A stretch of 64,000 bases of DNA. It comes from Mangrovicella endophytica (lineage in GTDB: Bacteria > Pseudomonadota > Alphaproteobacteria > Rhizobiales > Rhizobiaceae). The stretch is taken from NCBI RefSeq assembly GCF_002893625.1, contig NZ_PKMZ01000001.1, positions 1 to 64,000 of the forward strand. The letters are read 5' to 3'. The translations under genes and the position numbers were made by a program. Shown here one piece after another: positions 17,254-26,275 of the stretch. Within the stretch, counting starts at the first letter, position 1; each line of letters opens with the position of its first letter. The notes beneath the pieces were generated by a model. It saw nothing but the letters and a program-made list of their open reading frames with translations, was not told where the DNA came from and ran no database searches.

Positions 17254-19638
17254 TTATGCGCTGAGGCGGCTCCCGACCGGCGAGTTGGCGGCAAAGCGCT
17301 GCTTGAACGTACCGAAGGGCATCGGCTTGCCGAACAGGTAGCCTTGCCCCTCCACGACGCGGCTTCGCAGATATCGGGCCTGCGCCTCGGTCTCGATTCC
17401 TTCGGCGATGACGGCGAGATCGCATCCTTCAGCCATCCGCGTCACGGCATCGACGATGCCCTGATCCTTGCGTGAGGTTTCGATCTCGCTGACGAAGGAG
17501 CGGTCGATCTTCAGGCGGCTGATGTCGAGCTTCTTCAGCATGGAGAGCGAGGCAAATCCGGTGCCGAAATCGTCGAAGGCGATGCCGACGCTCTTACGCC
17601 TGATCCGCTTGAGATGGTCGGCCACCATGCGATCGTCCAAGAGGACGATGTTCTCGATCACCTCCAGTTCCAGAGCGCTGGCCGGCAGGCCGCTGACGCG
17701 CAAGGCCTCCTCGACCTGTTCGACGAAGTCCGCCGAGCGCAGCTGCGCCGCGAAGAGGTTGACCCCGACCTTGAAGCTCGGAAGGCCGGCCCTGCGCAGC
17801 TCCATCGCCTGGCGGCACGCCGACTGCAGGATCCAGTTGCCGACGGGCACCGCGAGATGGCTGCGCTCGAGGACCGAGAGGAACGCGGCAGGGGCGAGCA
17901 CGCCGCAATAAGGATAGTTCCAGCGCAGCAGCGCCTCGGCGCCGACGATGTGACCTCCAGCAAGGTCGACCTGTGGCTGGTAGTAGAGCTCGAAGCTCCC
18001 ATCGTTCCAGGCATCGTGCAGCTCCTGTGCGATCCCACTCCTTTCGATGGAGGCGCGTCGTAGTTCCGGAGTGAACAGGCGGACGCGGGCGCGGCCTTTG
18101 CCCTTGGCGTCATAGAGGGCGAGATCCGCGGCGGTGAGCATCGCATCGGCGTCCAGCGCCTCGGTCTGCGACGGCATGATGCCGATGCTGGCGGAGATGT
18201 ACATCAACTGCTGCTGCACCTCGATCGGCACTTCGATCGCAGCGATGATCTCTTGCCCGATCCGCGCCGCCCGCATCGGATCGGCGCTGTTGGAGATCAG
18301 AACGCCGAATTCGTCGCCGCCAAGGCGTGCCGCCATGTGCTGGCAGTCGATGACCGACAATATGCGCTTGGCGACAATGCTGAGGACCTCGTCTCCTGCC
18401 GCATGCCCAAGCATGTCGTTCACGGCCTTGAAGCCGTCGAGATCGATCATGAGCAGCGTGAACGGCGTATCCGCGTCACGGCTGGCGTCCACCTTCTCGG
18501 CCAAGGTCTCGTGGAAGCGGGTTCTGTTGGCAAGTCCCGTCAGCGGATCCGAGAAAGCCAGCGCCCTGATTTTCTCTTCGCTTCGCAGCCGCTCTCGCTG
18601 ATCGCGAAATGCCACGACGACCTGCGGACGCCCGCCGAGCCGAACCTCACTGAGCAGGATGCGGACAGGGAGAGTGGAGCCGGATGCGCAGACCAGACGT
18701 GCATCCGCCTCCTCATGCTCCGGCATGGACAGTGCATCGATGCCGGGGAGAAGAGACTTCAGCGTCCGCCCGACCAGTTCGTCGCGACTCCAGCCAATCA
18801 GGCGGGCGAGGCTGTCATTGGCAGAGATGATCTGATCGCCTTCGCAGATCGCCAAGCCCTCGAGAGCGAGGTTCGCCAGTTCTCCCAGGCGGATGCGCTC
18901 TCGTCGCAGCTCGGCCTTGGCATGCAGGCTGAAGCGCAGGCCGAGGACGGCGATCGAGAGGACGCCGAAGCAGACAGCCGCCACGATTGGGGCGAGCACC
19001 TCGGGCGGAACCGCCAGGCGTGGCAGCCGGATGGCCGGATTGTACTCCAGGTCCATCGCGGCCATGCCGCTGAGATGCAGGACCGCAATGGAGAGAACGA
19101 GAAGCGGTGCGCCGGCAAGCCGCACGGTCCGGTTCCGCTCGCCGGCAACAACGACCGACAGTCCGAACAGCGGCAATCCGGCGACGATCGAGAATGCCAC
19201 CAGTCCCGGATCCCAATGCACCACACCTGTGACGAAGTAGGCGGCCTGCCCAACATAGTGGAGAAGCGCGACCCCAGATCCGATGATCACGCCGCCGACG
19301 AAGCGCCTGCCTCGGCCCAGCCGCCCGATGGTGATTGCCAAGCCGAGCCCGATGCCGAGCACGGCGAGCAGCAGGGACAGTGCGGTCAGAAACGGCTCGA
19401 AAGCTGAGAGCATCCCTGGCTGGAAAGCCAGAAGGGCGATCATGTGGGTTGCCCAGGCCGTGGATCCGGCGGCTACGATCGCGACCGCAGCCCACTTCCG
19501 CCGGGCTGCGCCTTCTGATCGCCCGGCGTGCTTGGAAACGGAAAAGGATCCGTAGACGCCGATGACGCAGACGGTCGCTGCGAGCAGCAGAAGGGTAGGG
19601 TCGTTTTCGACCTGAAGGCAGGTCACAATAGAGTTCAT
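17254..19638 (-). CDS. MHYT-GGDEF-EAL transmembrane c-di-GMP protein
   Basis: A 794-residue inner-membrane protein. Residues about 15-245 hold seven spans with three MHYT-like repeats (WATHMIALLAF, LLHYVGQAAY, VLHLSGMAAM). A PAS-like domain follows (about 255-370), then GGDEF (about 375-535) and EAL (about 550-790). The GGDEF motif itself (RLGGDEFGVL) and the EAL motif (GAEALLRW) are intact, as are FDDFGTG, RLKIDRSF and AEGIETE, so both synthesis and breakdown of c-di-GMP are possible. No RxxD inhibition site precedes GGDEF. MHYT domains are proposed to sense O2, CO or NO through copper. The start at 19638 has GGAGAG upstream. It is a single gene downstream of zapA. Confidence 0.93.
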   Translation of the reverse strand: MNSIVTCLQVENDPTLLLLAATVCVIGVYGSFSVSKHAGRSEGAARRKWAAVAIVAAGSTAWATHMIALLAFQPGMLSAFEPFLTALSLLLAVLGIGLGLAITIGRLGRGRRFVGGVIIGSGVALLHYVGQAAYFVTGVVHWDPGLVAFSIVAGLPLFGLSVVVAGERNRTVRLAGAPLLVLSIAVLHLSGMAAMDLEYNPAIRLPRLAVPPEVLAPIVAAVCFGVLSIAVLGLRFSLHAKAELRRERIRLGELANLALEGLAICEGDQIISANDSLARLIGWSRDELVGRTLKSLLPGIDALSMPEHEEADARLVCASGSTLPVRILLSEVRLGGRPQVVVAFRDQRERLRSEEKIRALAFSDPLTGLANRTRFHETLAEKVDASRDADTPFTLLMIDLDGFKAVNDMLGHAAGDEVLSIVAKRILSVIDCQHMAARLGGDEFGVLISNSADPMRAARIGQEIIAAIEVPIEVQQQLMYISASIGIMPSQTEALDADAMLTAADLALYDAKGKGRARVRLFTPELRRASIERSGIAQELHDAWNDGSFELYYQPQVDLAGGHIVGAEALLRWNYPYCGVLAPAAFLSVLERSHLAVPVGNWILQSACRQAMELRRAGLPSFKVGVNLFAAQLRSADFVEQVEEALRVSGLPASALELEVIENIVLLDDRMVADHLKRIRRKSVGIAFDDFGTGFASLSMLKKLDISRLKIDRSFVSEIETSRKDQGIVDAVTRMAEGCDLAVIAEGIETEAQARYLRSRVVEGQGYLFGKPMPFGTFKQRFAANSPVGSRLSA

Positions 19639-19784
19639 GAGGCTCTCCGCACCCGACCCTGCGCAGGGCGCGGTTAACGCGGCGTCATGAGCGGGGAGCC
19701 TCACGGCAATGTTATGCGTCAGCGACTATGAAGGCCATCCCAGGGCTCTTCGTCAGAACGGCTCGGCCACGTCGGCAAAGGAGA

Positions 19785-20144
19785 TCAGACGTTCGTCAGA
19801 CGCGACAGGATCGTCTCGACACTGTCGGCGGCGGCGTCGAGGAGGCGGGCAGCCTCGGCCTCGCGAGCGCTGATCTCGCCGCTCATAGCCTGGCCGGCCT
19901 GCCGGGTCTCGCCGAGCTCGGCTTCCAGCGCGGCGATGCGGCGCCGGGCTTCGGACAGCTCGTCCGTGACGGTGATGCCGGCCATGACGGTCAAGCGGAT
20001 GTCGCCGATCTCGCCGAAGCTGCCGCGCATCTCCGCGACGCGGCCGTCGAACTCGGCGGCGAGCTGCTCCAGATGCTGCTCCTCGCCCTCCGCACAGGCC
20101 ATGCGGTAGGTTTTTCCGTCGATGGTGACGACAACTTGCGGCAC
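19785..20144 (-). CDS. zapA: Cell division protein ZapA
   Basis: A 119-residue cytoplasmic protein that bundles FtsZ filaments and aids Z-ring assembly. The N-terminal globular part (VVVTIDGKTYRMAC, EEQHLEQLAAEFDGRV) is typical, and a long coiled coil (residues about 60-110) provides tetramer contacts. It lies 6 bases after the DUF4164 gene, with which it forms a two-gene operon found across the Rhizobiales. Confidence 0.93.
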   Translation of the reverse strand: MPQVVVTIDGKTYRMACAEGEEQHLEQLAAEFDGRVAEMRGSFGEIGDIRLTVMAGITVTDELSEARRRIAALEAELGETRQAGQAMSGEISAREAEAARLLDAAADSVETILSRLTNV

Positions 20145-20150
20145 TGCGGC

Positions 20151-20435
20151 TCAGCCCTGCTTATGTCGTTCGAGGACGGCGCGCACCGTTTCCATGGCGG
20201 TCACCAGGCGGCGCGACACCTCCCGGTTCGCCTGCTCCAGCCGATCGCTGCGCGCCAGCGCCGAGTCGAGCTCGCCGGCGAGGCGGCCACGGTCGGCGGT
20301 CATGCGCTGGATCTCCGCCTCACCCTCGCGCAGGATCGATTCGCGTTCGATCCGCGCGTCCACCGCGTCGGACAGCCGCTCGACGGCCTTCGCCAGCCGA
20401 TCCTTCGCTGTCTCGAGGGAGGGTTGGATGGACAT
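20151..20435 (-). CDS. DUF4164 coiled-coil protein
   Basis: A 94-residue protein that is almost entirely coiled coil (LETAKDRLAKAVERLSDAV, LARSDRLEQANREVSRRL). It has no signal or membrane segment. DUF4164 proteins have no established function, but their steady pairing with zapA makes a role in division or Z-ring support a fair guess. The ATG at 20435 follows AGGAGAC. Confidence 0.88.
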   Translation of the reverse strand: MSIQPSLETAKDRLAKAVERLSDAVDARIERESILREGEAEIQRMTADRGRLAGELDSALARSDRLEQANREVSRRLVTAMETVRAVLERHKQG

Positions 20436-20648
20436 GAACAGGTCTCCTGACGCCGCCGAGCGGCAGCCGGTCCGGCAGGTGCGGCGCAGCTCTTGGCAAA
20501 GTGCACGCGCATCGAAGCTGTTGCTTTAGCTCGCACGGCCGCATGTGAAAAGTCCGCGACGTACCCGAGTCCGGCGTGACCCATCCAATGGAGCGCCCGC
20601 CTTGAACGCAGAAGCGCGGTCCTGGCGCTTTACGCCGCCTGCAAATCG

Positions 20649-20924
20649 TTAGAGCCTTTCAGGGTCAGATGGATTGCGTTCTGTTTCTCCGCTGGAGAGG
20701 CGATCCGGCAGGAGAGACGTGCCGGTCGATGGGGTTCCATCGGCCAAGCGGCTCGACGAACCGGGCGCCCGCCAGCTGGAAACCCGAAGGGCCGGGTGAA
20801 TTCGGGCCAATTCCATCGGGCTTCGTCTCGGCCGTAGCCCCGCTACGACCTTTACCGAACCCCTCGACCTTGATCCCGAATTCCCTCCGGCAGAACGCTT
20901 CCACCTGACCCTGAAAGGCTCTAA
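20649..20924. repeat. 276-bp MITE-like element with ~35-bp terminal inverted repeats
   Basis: The left end (20649-20683) and the reverse complement of the right end (20891-20924) both start TTAGAGCCTTTCAGGG and agree over about 35 bases with few differences. A TA dinucleotide lies at each tip, as would follow insertion at TA by an IS630/Tc1-like transposase; this is inference. Inside are further short dyads (CCGGCA...TGCCGG, GATGG...CCATC, CGTAG...CTACG), so the transcript could fold heavily. No transposase is encoded; a 79-codon frame at 20669-20908 looks incidental. It occupies the 605-bp space between DUF4164 and gap (20436-21040). The remainder of that space holds promoter sequence only, as far as I can see. 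Confidence 0.75.
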
Positions 20925-21040
20925 ACACAGGCGCAACGCCCCGGCAGGCCGCCGGCCTCTCGCCTGGGTTTGCCGTCTGCCGCCCGGCTGCACCGGACGG
21001 TGCCAGCTCTGGTCGGGCCCGCATCTCAAGGAGGAATGAC

Positions 21041-22051
21041 ATGGCAGTTCGCGTCGCAATCAACGGGTTCGGTCGCATCGGCCGCAACGTGCTTCGCGCC
21101 ATCGTGGAGTCGGGACGCACCGACGTCGAGGTCATTGCCATCAATGATCTCGGGCCGGTCGAGACCAACGCCCACCTGATCCGCTTCGATTCCGTCCACG
21201 GCCGCTTCCCGCACGAGGTGAAGGTGGACGGTGACACGATCGACGTCGGCCGCGGCCCGATCAAGGTGACGGCCGAGCGTGACCCGAAGAACCTGCCCTG
21301 GGGCGAGCTCAACATCGACATCGCGATGGAGTGCACGGGCATCTTCACCGATCCCGCCAAGGCCTCGGCTCACCTCGAAGCCGGCGCCAAGAAGGTGCTG
21401 ATCTCCGGTCCGCTGACCAAGGCCGAGAACGAGAAGACCATCGTCTACGGCGTCAACCACAAGACGCTGACCGCCGACGACCGGATCGTCTCCAACGCCT
21501 CCTGCACCACCAACTGCCTCGGCCCCGTCGCCAAGGTCCTCAACGATGCCATCGGCATCGACAAGGGCTTCATGACGACGATCCACTCCTACACCGGCGA
21601 CCAGCCGACGCTGGACACGATGCACAAGGATCTCTACCGCGCCCGCGCCGCGGCGCTGTCGATGATCCCGACGACGACCGGCGCTGCCAAGGCGGTCGCG
21701 CTCGTCCTGCCGGAGCTGAAGGGCCGTCTCGACGGTGTCTCGATCCGCGTCCCGACCCCCAATGTCTCCGTCGTCGACTTCAAGTTCGTGGCCAAGCGCG
21801 ACACGACCGTGGAAGAGATCGAGAATGCCATCCGCGCGGCCGCCGATGGCCCGCTGAAGGGCATCCTCGGCTACACCGACTTCCCGAACGTCTCGTCGGA
21901 CTTCAACCACGACCCGCATTCCTCGGTCTTCCATATGGGCCAGACCAAGGTGATGGACGGCAACTTCGTGCGCATCCTGTCCTGGTACGACAATGAGTGG
22001 GGCTTCTCGAACCGCATGTCGGACACCGCCGTCGCCATGGCGTCGGCCTGA
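21041..22051 (+). CDS. gap: Glyceraldehyde-3-phosphate dehydrogenase, type I
   Basis: A 336-residue glycolytic and gluconeogenic enzyme that interconverts glyceraldehyde-3-phosphate and 1,3-bisphosphoglycerate. The Rossmann start [14 protein letters not shown], the catalytic Cys in [12 protein letters not shown] (about residue 154), the partner His in TIHSYTGDQ and the C-terminal [12 protein letters not shown] are complete. The ATG at 21041 follows AAGGAGG. In most Rhizobiales tkt lies directly upstream and pgk downstream; here tkt is missing from the window, and an antiporter frame precedes pgk. A strong terminator follows. Confidence 0.98.
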   Translation: MAVRVAINGFGRIGRNVLRAIVESGRTDVEVIAINDLGPVETNAHLIRFDSVHGRFPHEVKVDGDTIDVGRGPIKVTAERDPKNLPWGELNIDIAMECTGIFTDPAKASAHLEAGAKKVLISGPLTKAENEKTIVYGVNHKTLTADDRIVSNASCTTNCLGPVAKVLNDAIGIDKGFMTTIHSYTGDQPTLDTMHKDLYRARAAALSMIPTTTGAAKAVALVLPELKGRLDGVSIRVPTPNVSVVDFKFVAKRDTTVEEIENAIRAAADGPLKGILGYTDFPNVSSDFNHDPHSSVFHMGQTKVMDGNFVRILSWYDNEWGFSNRMSDTAVAMASA

Positions 22052-22077
22052 TCCGAGGCTTGCAGAAGCGCGATCCG

Positions 22078-22115
22078 AGAGGGGCTGCCGGCATGCCGGC
22101 AGCCCCTCTGCTTTT
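22078..22115 (+). terminator. Rho-independent terminator after gap
   Basis: A perfect 15-bp stem (AGAGGGGCTGCCGGC at 22078-22092 and its complement to 22109, with only a two-base AT centre) is followed by GCTTTT. It ends the gap transcript and separates it from the antiporter-pgk unit. The remaining bases to 22345 show no gene. Confidence 0.88.
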
Positions 22116-22345
22116 GGGTGCGGGGTGCCGGCCGCGCAAACGGCGGCAGAAGAGCCCTGCGACCGAGCAGAGGCCCGTGAAAAGCCTACGTCCGGACTGT
22201 ACTTGCCGGTAGCAATCCGTCGTTCCGCTGATATAGGGAACGGGTCGGCCTTCGGGCCTGATAGGAGACGAATCGCGTAAAACGGCCGCCCTCCCGGATC
22301 GAGCCTCGGCTTGGGAGATGCGGTGGGCAACCGAGGCAGCCGCGG

Positions 22346-25300
22346 ATGATCGACCCACTCTATGCCGCCGTTCTCGTCGGAACGGGGCTCGTGCTTCTGG
22401 CGGCGTTCTCCAGCCTTCTCGCCTACCGCTACGGCGCGCCGCTGCTGCTGCTGTTCCTGGGGATCGGCCTGCTTGCCGGCGTCGACGGGATCGGCATCGA
22501 GTTCGACAATGCCGGGCTTGCCTATTTCGTCGGCTCGATCGCGCTTGCCATCATCCTGTTCGACAGCGGCTTCGGCACGCCGCTGAAGGCGTTCCGCCAG
22601 GCCGCATTGCCGGCGGTGACCCTGGCGACGGTGGGCGTGCCGGTCACGGCCGCCGTGTTCGGGCTGGCGGCGAGCTACGTCCTCGGCATGTCCTGGCTGG
22701 AGGGCGTGCTGCTCGGTGCCATTGTCGGTTCGACGGACGCGGCGGCCGTGTTCTTCCTTCTGCGCATCGGCGGCATCAATATCCGCGACCGCGTGGTCTC
22801 CACGCTCGAAGTCGAATCCGGCTCCAACGATCCGATGGCGGTGTTCCTGACAATCGCGCTGGTCGATGTCCTCTCCGGCGGTAGCAGCCTCGATGCCTTC
22901 GGCTGGGATGTCGTCCTCGGCTTCGTCGAGGAGATGGGCATCGGTGCCGTGATGGGCGTTGCCGGCGGCTGGATGATCAAGACGCTGATCAACCGCATCG
23001 ATCTCGACCGCGGCCTCACCCCGATCTTCACGCTGGCCCTCTCGCTCCTGGTCTTCTCGGCCACCGGCGCGATCCACGGCAGCGGCTTTCTCGCCGTCTA
23101 TGTGGCCGGGCTCTATGCCGGCAACAGCGGCATGCGCTCGGCCGCATCGCTGAAGCGCTTCCAGGACGGCATGACCTGGTTGGCGCAGATCATCATGTTC
23201 CTCGTCCTCGGCCTGCTGGCAACGCCATCGCAGTTCCCGGCGATCGCCGGAAGCGCCATCGCGCTGGCGCTGTTCCTGATCTTCGTCGCGCGGCCGCTTG
23301 CCGTGTGGCTCTGCCTTCTGCCCTTCACCTTCCAGAGCCGCGAAACCGCCTTCATCTCCTGGGTCGGCCTGCGCGGCGCCGTGTCGATCCTCCTCGCCAT
23401 CGTCCCGCTGATGGGCGGCATCGACGAGCACCGCATCTTCTTCAACACCGCCTTCATCATCGTGCTGGTTTCGCTGCTACTGCAGGGTTGGACGATCGGC
23501 ATCCTGGCGCGCTGGCTGGGGCTGATCGTGCCGGCGCGGATCGGGCCGGTGGAAAAGGTGGAGCTGGAGCTGCCGGGCACGGCGCATCACGAGCTCCTGT
23601 CCTATCGCGTCGTCGCGCAGAGCCCGGTGGCCCGCGGCGAACGCCTGCCGCGCTGGGCGCGCCCCTCGCTGGTGATCCGCGACGGCAAGTCGATGCGCTA
23701 CCAGTACGCCGGCCGGCTGATGCCGGGCGACTACGTCTATCTCTTCATCTCGCCGCGCTATCCGCGGCTGCTCGACCGCCTGTTCGCAAGTCCTGCCCCC
23801 GTCGGTCCGGACGATGCCGAGTTCTTCGGCGAGTTCTCGGTCGATCCCGCCAAGCCGGCGCGCTTCCTCAATCAGGCCTATGGCGTTGGCCTCGACGAGG
23901 ATGAGGAGCAGCTCACCATTTCCGATCTGATGATCGGCCGTCTGGGCGGACGCGCTGAATACGGCGACCGGGTGCCGCTCGGGCCGGTCGAGCTGATCGT
24001 GCGTGACACGGCGCCGGATGGGGCCGTTGCTGCGGCCGGCCTGTCGCTCGAGCCGGAGGCGCCGCCGGAAATTCCGCTCTTCCTGAACCGCCGCCAGATC
24101 GCCGCTGCGTGGCGACGGCGCTGGAAGAGCCGGGGCGGAGCGCGTCTCGACGAATCCCAGGCTTTGATGGATGATCCGCGCCCGGTGGAGCGCGGCAGCA
24201 GGGAGAAGACGATGACGATGTTCAAGACGCTGGACGACGCCGACCTCCAGGGCAAGCGGGTGCTCCTGCGCATCGACCTGAACGTGCCGATGAAGGACGG
24301 GGTGGTGACGGACGAGACGCGCATCGAGCGCGTGCTCCCGACGATCCGCGAGATCGCCGACAAGGGTGGCCGCGTGGTACTGCTCGCCCATTTCGGCCGC
24401 CCGAAGGGCAAGCCCAATCCCGACATGTCGCTGGAGCCGATCGCCGCCGTCCTGTCGAACCGGCTCGGCAAGCCGGTCGGCTTCTCCGCGGATTGTGTCG
24501 GCCCTGTCGCCGCCGGCATCGTCTCGGCGCTGAACGATGGCGACGTGCTGCTGCTCGAAAACACCCGCTTCCACGCCGGCGAGGAAGAGAATGACGAGAG
24601 CTTCGTCGCCGAACTCGCCTCGCTCGGCGACATCTATGTCAACGACGCCTTCTCGGCCGCGCACCGCGCCCATGCCTCCACGGAGGGGCTGGCGCATCAC
24701 ATGCCATCCTATGCGGGCCGCACCATGCAGGCCGAGCTGGAGGCGCTGGAGAAGGGTCTCGGCAGCCCGGAGAAGCCGGTGGTCGCGATCGTCGGCGGCG
24801 CCAAGGTCTCGACCAAGATCGATCTTCTGTCGAACCTCGTCACCAAGGTCGACGCGCTGGTGATCGGCGGCGGCATGGCGAACACCTTCCTCGCCGCCGA
24901 AGGCAAGGATGTCGGCAAGTCGCTCTGCGAGCACGATCTGGCCGACACGGCCCGCGAGATCGTGGCGAAGGCGAGGGAAGCCGGCTGCACCATCGTGCTG
25001 CCGACGGACGCGGTGATCGCGCGCGAGTTCAAGGCCGGCGCGGCCAACGAGACGCTCAGTGTCGATGCCGTCCCGGCCGACGCGATGATCCTCGACGCCG
25101 GACCGGCGAGCGTCGAGGCGATCAACGGCTGGATCGACAGGGCGAAGACGCTGGTCTGGAATGGGCCGCTCGGCGCCTTCGAGATCGAGCCCTTCGACCG
25201 CGCCACCATGGCCGCTGCCGGTCATGCCGCCGAGCGGACGAAGGCGGGCGAACTCGTGTCGGTCGCCGGCGGCGGCGACACGGTCGCGGCGCTGAACCAG

Positions 25301-25405
25301 GCGGGCGCCGCCGATGACTTCACCTATGTCTCGACGGCGGGCGGTGCCTTCCTGGAATGGATGGAAGGCAAGCCGCTGCCGGGCGTCGAGGTGCTGAAGG
25401 CCTGA
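22346..25405 (+). CDS. K+/H+ antiporter (CvrA-like) reading in frame into phosphoglycerate kinase
   Basis: One uninterrupted 1019-codon frame. Residues about 1-395 are a CPA1 exchanger domain with about 12 spans ([41 protein letters not shown]). Residues about 405-485 resemble a TrkA-C domain, and about 490-580 a CorC/HlyC domain, as in E. coli CvrA/NhaP2. That layout is normally a full antiporter of about 600 residues. Here no stop codon follows; a linker of about 25 residues leads straight into a complete PGK beginning at residue 623. It may be a true fusion, a lost stop, or a base error: a +1 shift would meet TGA at 24165-24167. PGK has its own ATG and Shine-Dalgarno, so it can also be made alone. 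Confidence 0.75.
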   Translation: MIDPLYAAVLVGTGLVLLAAFSSLLAYRYGAPLLLLFLGIGLLAGVDGIGIEFDNAGLAYFVGSIALAIILFDSGFGTPLKAFRQAALPAVTLATVGVPVTAAVFGLAASYVLGMSWLEGVLLGAIVGSTDAAAVFFLLRIGGINIRDRVVSTLEVESGSNDPMAVFLTIALVDVLSGGSSLDAFGWDVVLGFVEEMGIGAVMGVAGGWMIKTLINRIDLDRGLTPIFTLALSLLVFSATGAIHGSGFLAVYVAGLYAGNSGMRSAASLKRFQDGMTWLAQIIMFLVLGLLATPSQFPAIAGSAIALALFLIFVARPLAVWLCLLPFTFQSRETAFISWVGLRGAVSILLAIVPLMGGIDEHRIFFNTAFIIVLVSLLLQGWTIGILARWLGLIVPARIGPVEKVELELPGTAHHELLSYRVVAQSPVARGERLPRWARPSLVIRDGKSMRYQYAGRLMPGDYVYLFISPRYPRLLDRLFASPAPVGPDDAEFFGEFSVDPAKPARFLNQAYGVGLDEDEEQLTISDLMIGRLGGRAEYGDRVPLGPVELIVRDTAPDGAVAAAGLSLEPEAPPEIPLFLNRRQIAAAWRRRWKSRGGARLDESQALMDDPRPVERGSREKTMTMFKTLDDADLQGKRVLLRIDLNVPMKDGVVTDETRIERVLPTIREIADKGGRVVLLAHFGRPKGKPNPDMSLEPIAAVLSNRLGKPVGFSADCVGPVAAGIVSALNDGDVLLLENTRFHAGEEENDESFVAELASLGDIYVNDAFSAAHRAHASTEGLAHHMPSYAGRTMQAELEALEKGLGSPEKPVVAIVGGAKVSTKIDLLSNLVTKVDALVIGGGMANTFLAAEGKDVGKSLCEHDLADTAREIVAKAREAGCTIVLPTDAVIAREFKAGAANETLSVDAVPADAMILDAGPASVEAINGWIDRAKTLVWNGPLGAFEIEPFDRATMAAAGHAAERTKAGELVSVAGGGDTVAALNQAGAADDFTYVSTAGGAFLEWMEGKPLPGVEVLKA
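24212..25405 (+). CDS. pgk: Phosphoglycerate kinase (internal start in the antiporter frame)
   Basis: A complete 397-residue PGK, the usual length, that transfers phosphate from 1,3-bisphosphoglycerate to ADP. The N-terminal domain shows [11 protein letters not shown] and [25 protein letters not shown] and [14 protein letters not shown] follow. The nucleotide domain has [20 protein letters not shown] and the C-terminal [12 protein letters not shown]. The ATG at 24212 is preceded by AGGGAGA at about 8 bases, which suits independent translation. It is listed separately because its own start and full family length make free PGK likely even though the antiporter frame enters it without a stop. 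Confidence 0.93.
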   Translation: MTMFKTLDDADLQGKRVLLRIDLNVPMKDGVVTDETRIERVLPTIREIADKGGRVVLLAHFGRPKGKPNPDMSLEPIAAVLSNRLGKPVGFSADCVGPVAAGIVSALNDGDVLLLENTRFHAGEEENDESFVAELASLGDIYVNDAFSAAHRAHASTEGLAHHMPSYAGRTMQAELEALEKGLGSPEKPVVAIVGGAKVSTKIDLLSNLVTKVDALVIGGGMANTFLAAEGKDVGKSLCEHDLADTAREIVAKAREAGCTIVLPTDAVIAREFKAGAANETLSVDAVPADAMILDAGPASVEAINGWIDRAKTLVWNGPLGAFEIEPFDRATMAAAGHAAERTKAGELVSVAGGGDTVAALNQAGAADDFTYVSTAGGAFLEWMEGKPLPGVEVLKA

Positions 25406-25429
25406 TCAGGCGGAGCATACACGGCCGGC

Positions 25430-25458
25430 CGGCGCCGCTTCGGGAGGCAGCGGCGCCG
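25430..25458 (+). other. Hairpin between pgk and the SGNH hydrolase gene
   Basis: A perfect 10-bp GC-rich stem (CGGCGCCGCT at 25430-25439, AGCGGCGCCG at 25449-25458) with a nine-base loop. It has no T-tract, so it is more likely a transcript-stabilising or attenuating stem than a terminator. The downstream GTG start lies 24 bases on. Confidence 0.4.
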
Positions 25459-25482
25459 CCACCAGTTTGAGGATCGGATGTC

Positions 25483-26223
25483 GTGAAGGCCGCGCTGCTC
25501 TCCTGGCTGCTCTTCCCTGTCTATGTCTGGCAGGGAACCGCCGTGCGCCGGCGCACGGAGCGGATGCGTCCGCCGGCGGGGCCGAGCCGCGGCACAGTCG
25601 GTCTTTCGGGGCCAGATGGACGAGATGAGCCGGCAATCCGGCTGTTGGTGATCGGCGACTCCTCGGCCGCCGGCGTCGGTGTCGATGCGGTGGAGGATAG
25701 CCTCGCGCCGCGCCTCGCCGAGCGGCTGCATGTCATCAGCGGCCTTGGCGTCGCCTGGCGCGCTGCCGGCTCCAACTCGGCCGTCTCGGCGCAGCTGCGC
25801 GACTTCGTCGTGCCAAACCTGGCGCGCGACGCCTTTACCCACATCGTGCTGATGATCGGCAGCAACGATGCCAAGAACTTCCATGGCCGCTTACGCTTCA
25901 AGAAGGCGTTCGGCGGTCTGCTCTACGCCTTGAGGGCGAAGTGGCCGGAGGCGCGGATCGTCTGGTCGCCGCCGGTGGACCTGCGGCGTGTGCCGGCGCT
26001 ACCGAGAGGTCTCGCGACTGTTCTCGAGCTGCGCGCCTCCGTCATCCGCCAGATGGGCGAGCGGCTCTGCAATGAGCGCGGGGCGATTGCGGCAACGCCG
26101 CTGCCGCGGGTCGAGCCGGCCGGCTTTGCGCGCGATGGCTTCCACGCCTCGGCGGAGGGCTATGCCTATATGGCCGGCCACCTTGCCGACTATGTGCTCG
26201 GCGACCGCCTGAAGGCGGACTGA
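25483..26223 (+). CDS. SGNH/GDSL hydrolase family protein
   Basis: A 246-residue esterase-like protein. Block I is LLVIGDSSAAGVGVD (nucleophile Ser in GDSS), block II Gly lies in RAAGSNSA, block III is MIGSNDAKN, and block V is DGFHASAEGY with the Asp-His pair. All catalytic blocks are therefore present. The N-terminus has one hydrophobic segment (ALLSWLLFPVYVW), which could be a signal anchor holding it to the membrane. The start is GTG at 25483. The substrate is unknown; family members act on lipids, acylated sugars and thioesters. It follows pgk by 77 bases. Confidence 0.85.
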   Translation: MKAALLSWLLFPVYVWQGTAVRRRTERMRPPAGPSRGTVGLSGPDGRDEPAIRLLVIGDSSAAGVGVDAVEDSLAPRLAERLHVISGLGVAWRAAGSNSAVSAQLRDFVVPNLARDAFTHIVLMIGSNDAKNFHGRLRFKKAFGGLLYALRAKWPEARIVWSPPVDLRRVPALPRGLATVLELRASVIRQMGERLCNERGAIAATPLPRVEPAGFARDGFHASAEGYAYMAGHLADYVLGDRLKAD

Positions 26224-26275
26224 ACCTCCGGAGCCCAAAGCCCGGACATAGAGGCTGAGCCGGTGACGCGGCGCC

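Noticed and set aside
20669-20908. 79-codon frame within the MITE-like element
   Set aside because: No ribosome site or family traits; it ends inside the right terminal repeat, so it follows from the element's composition.
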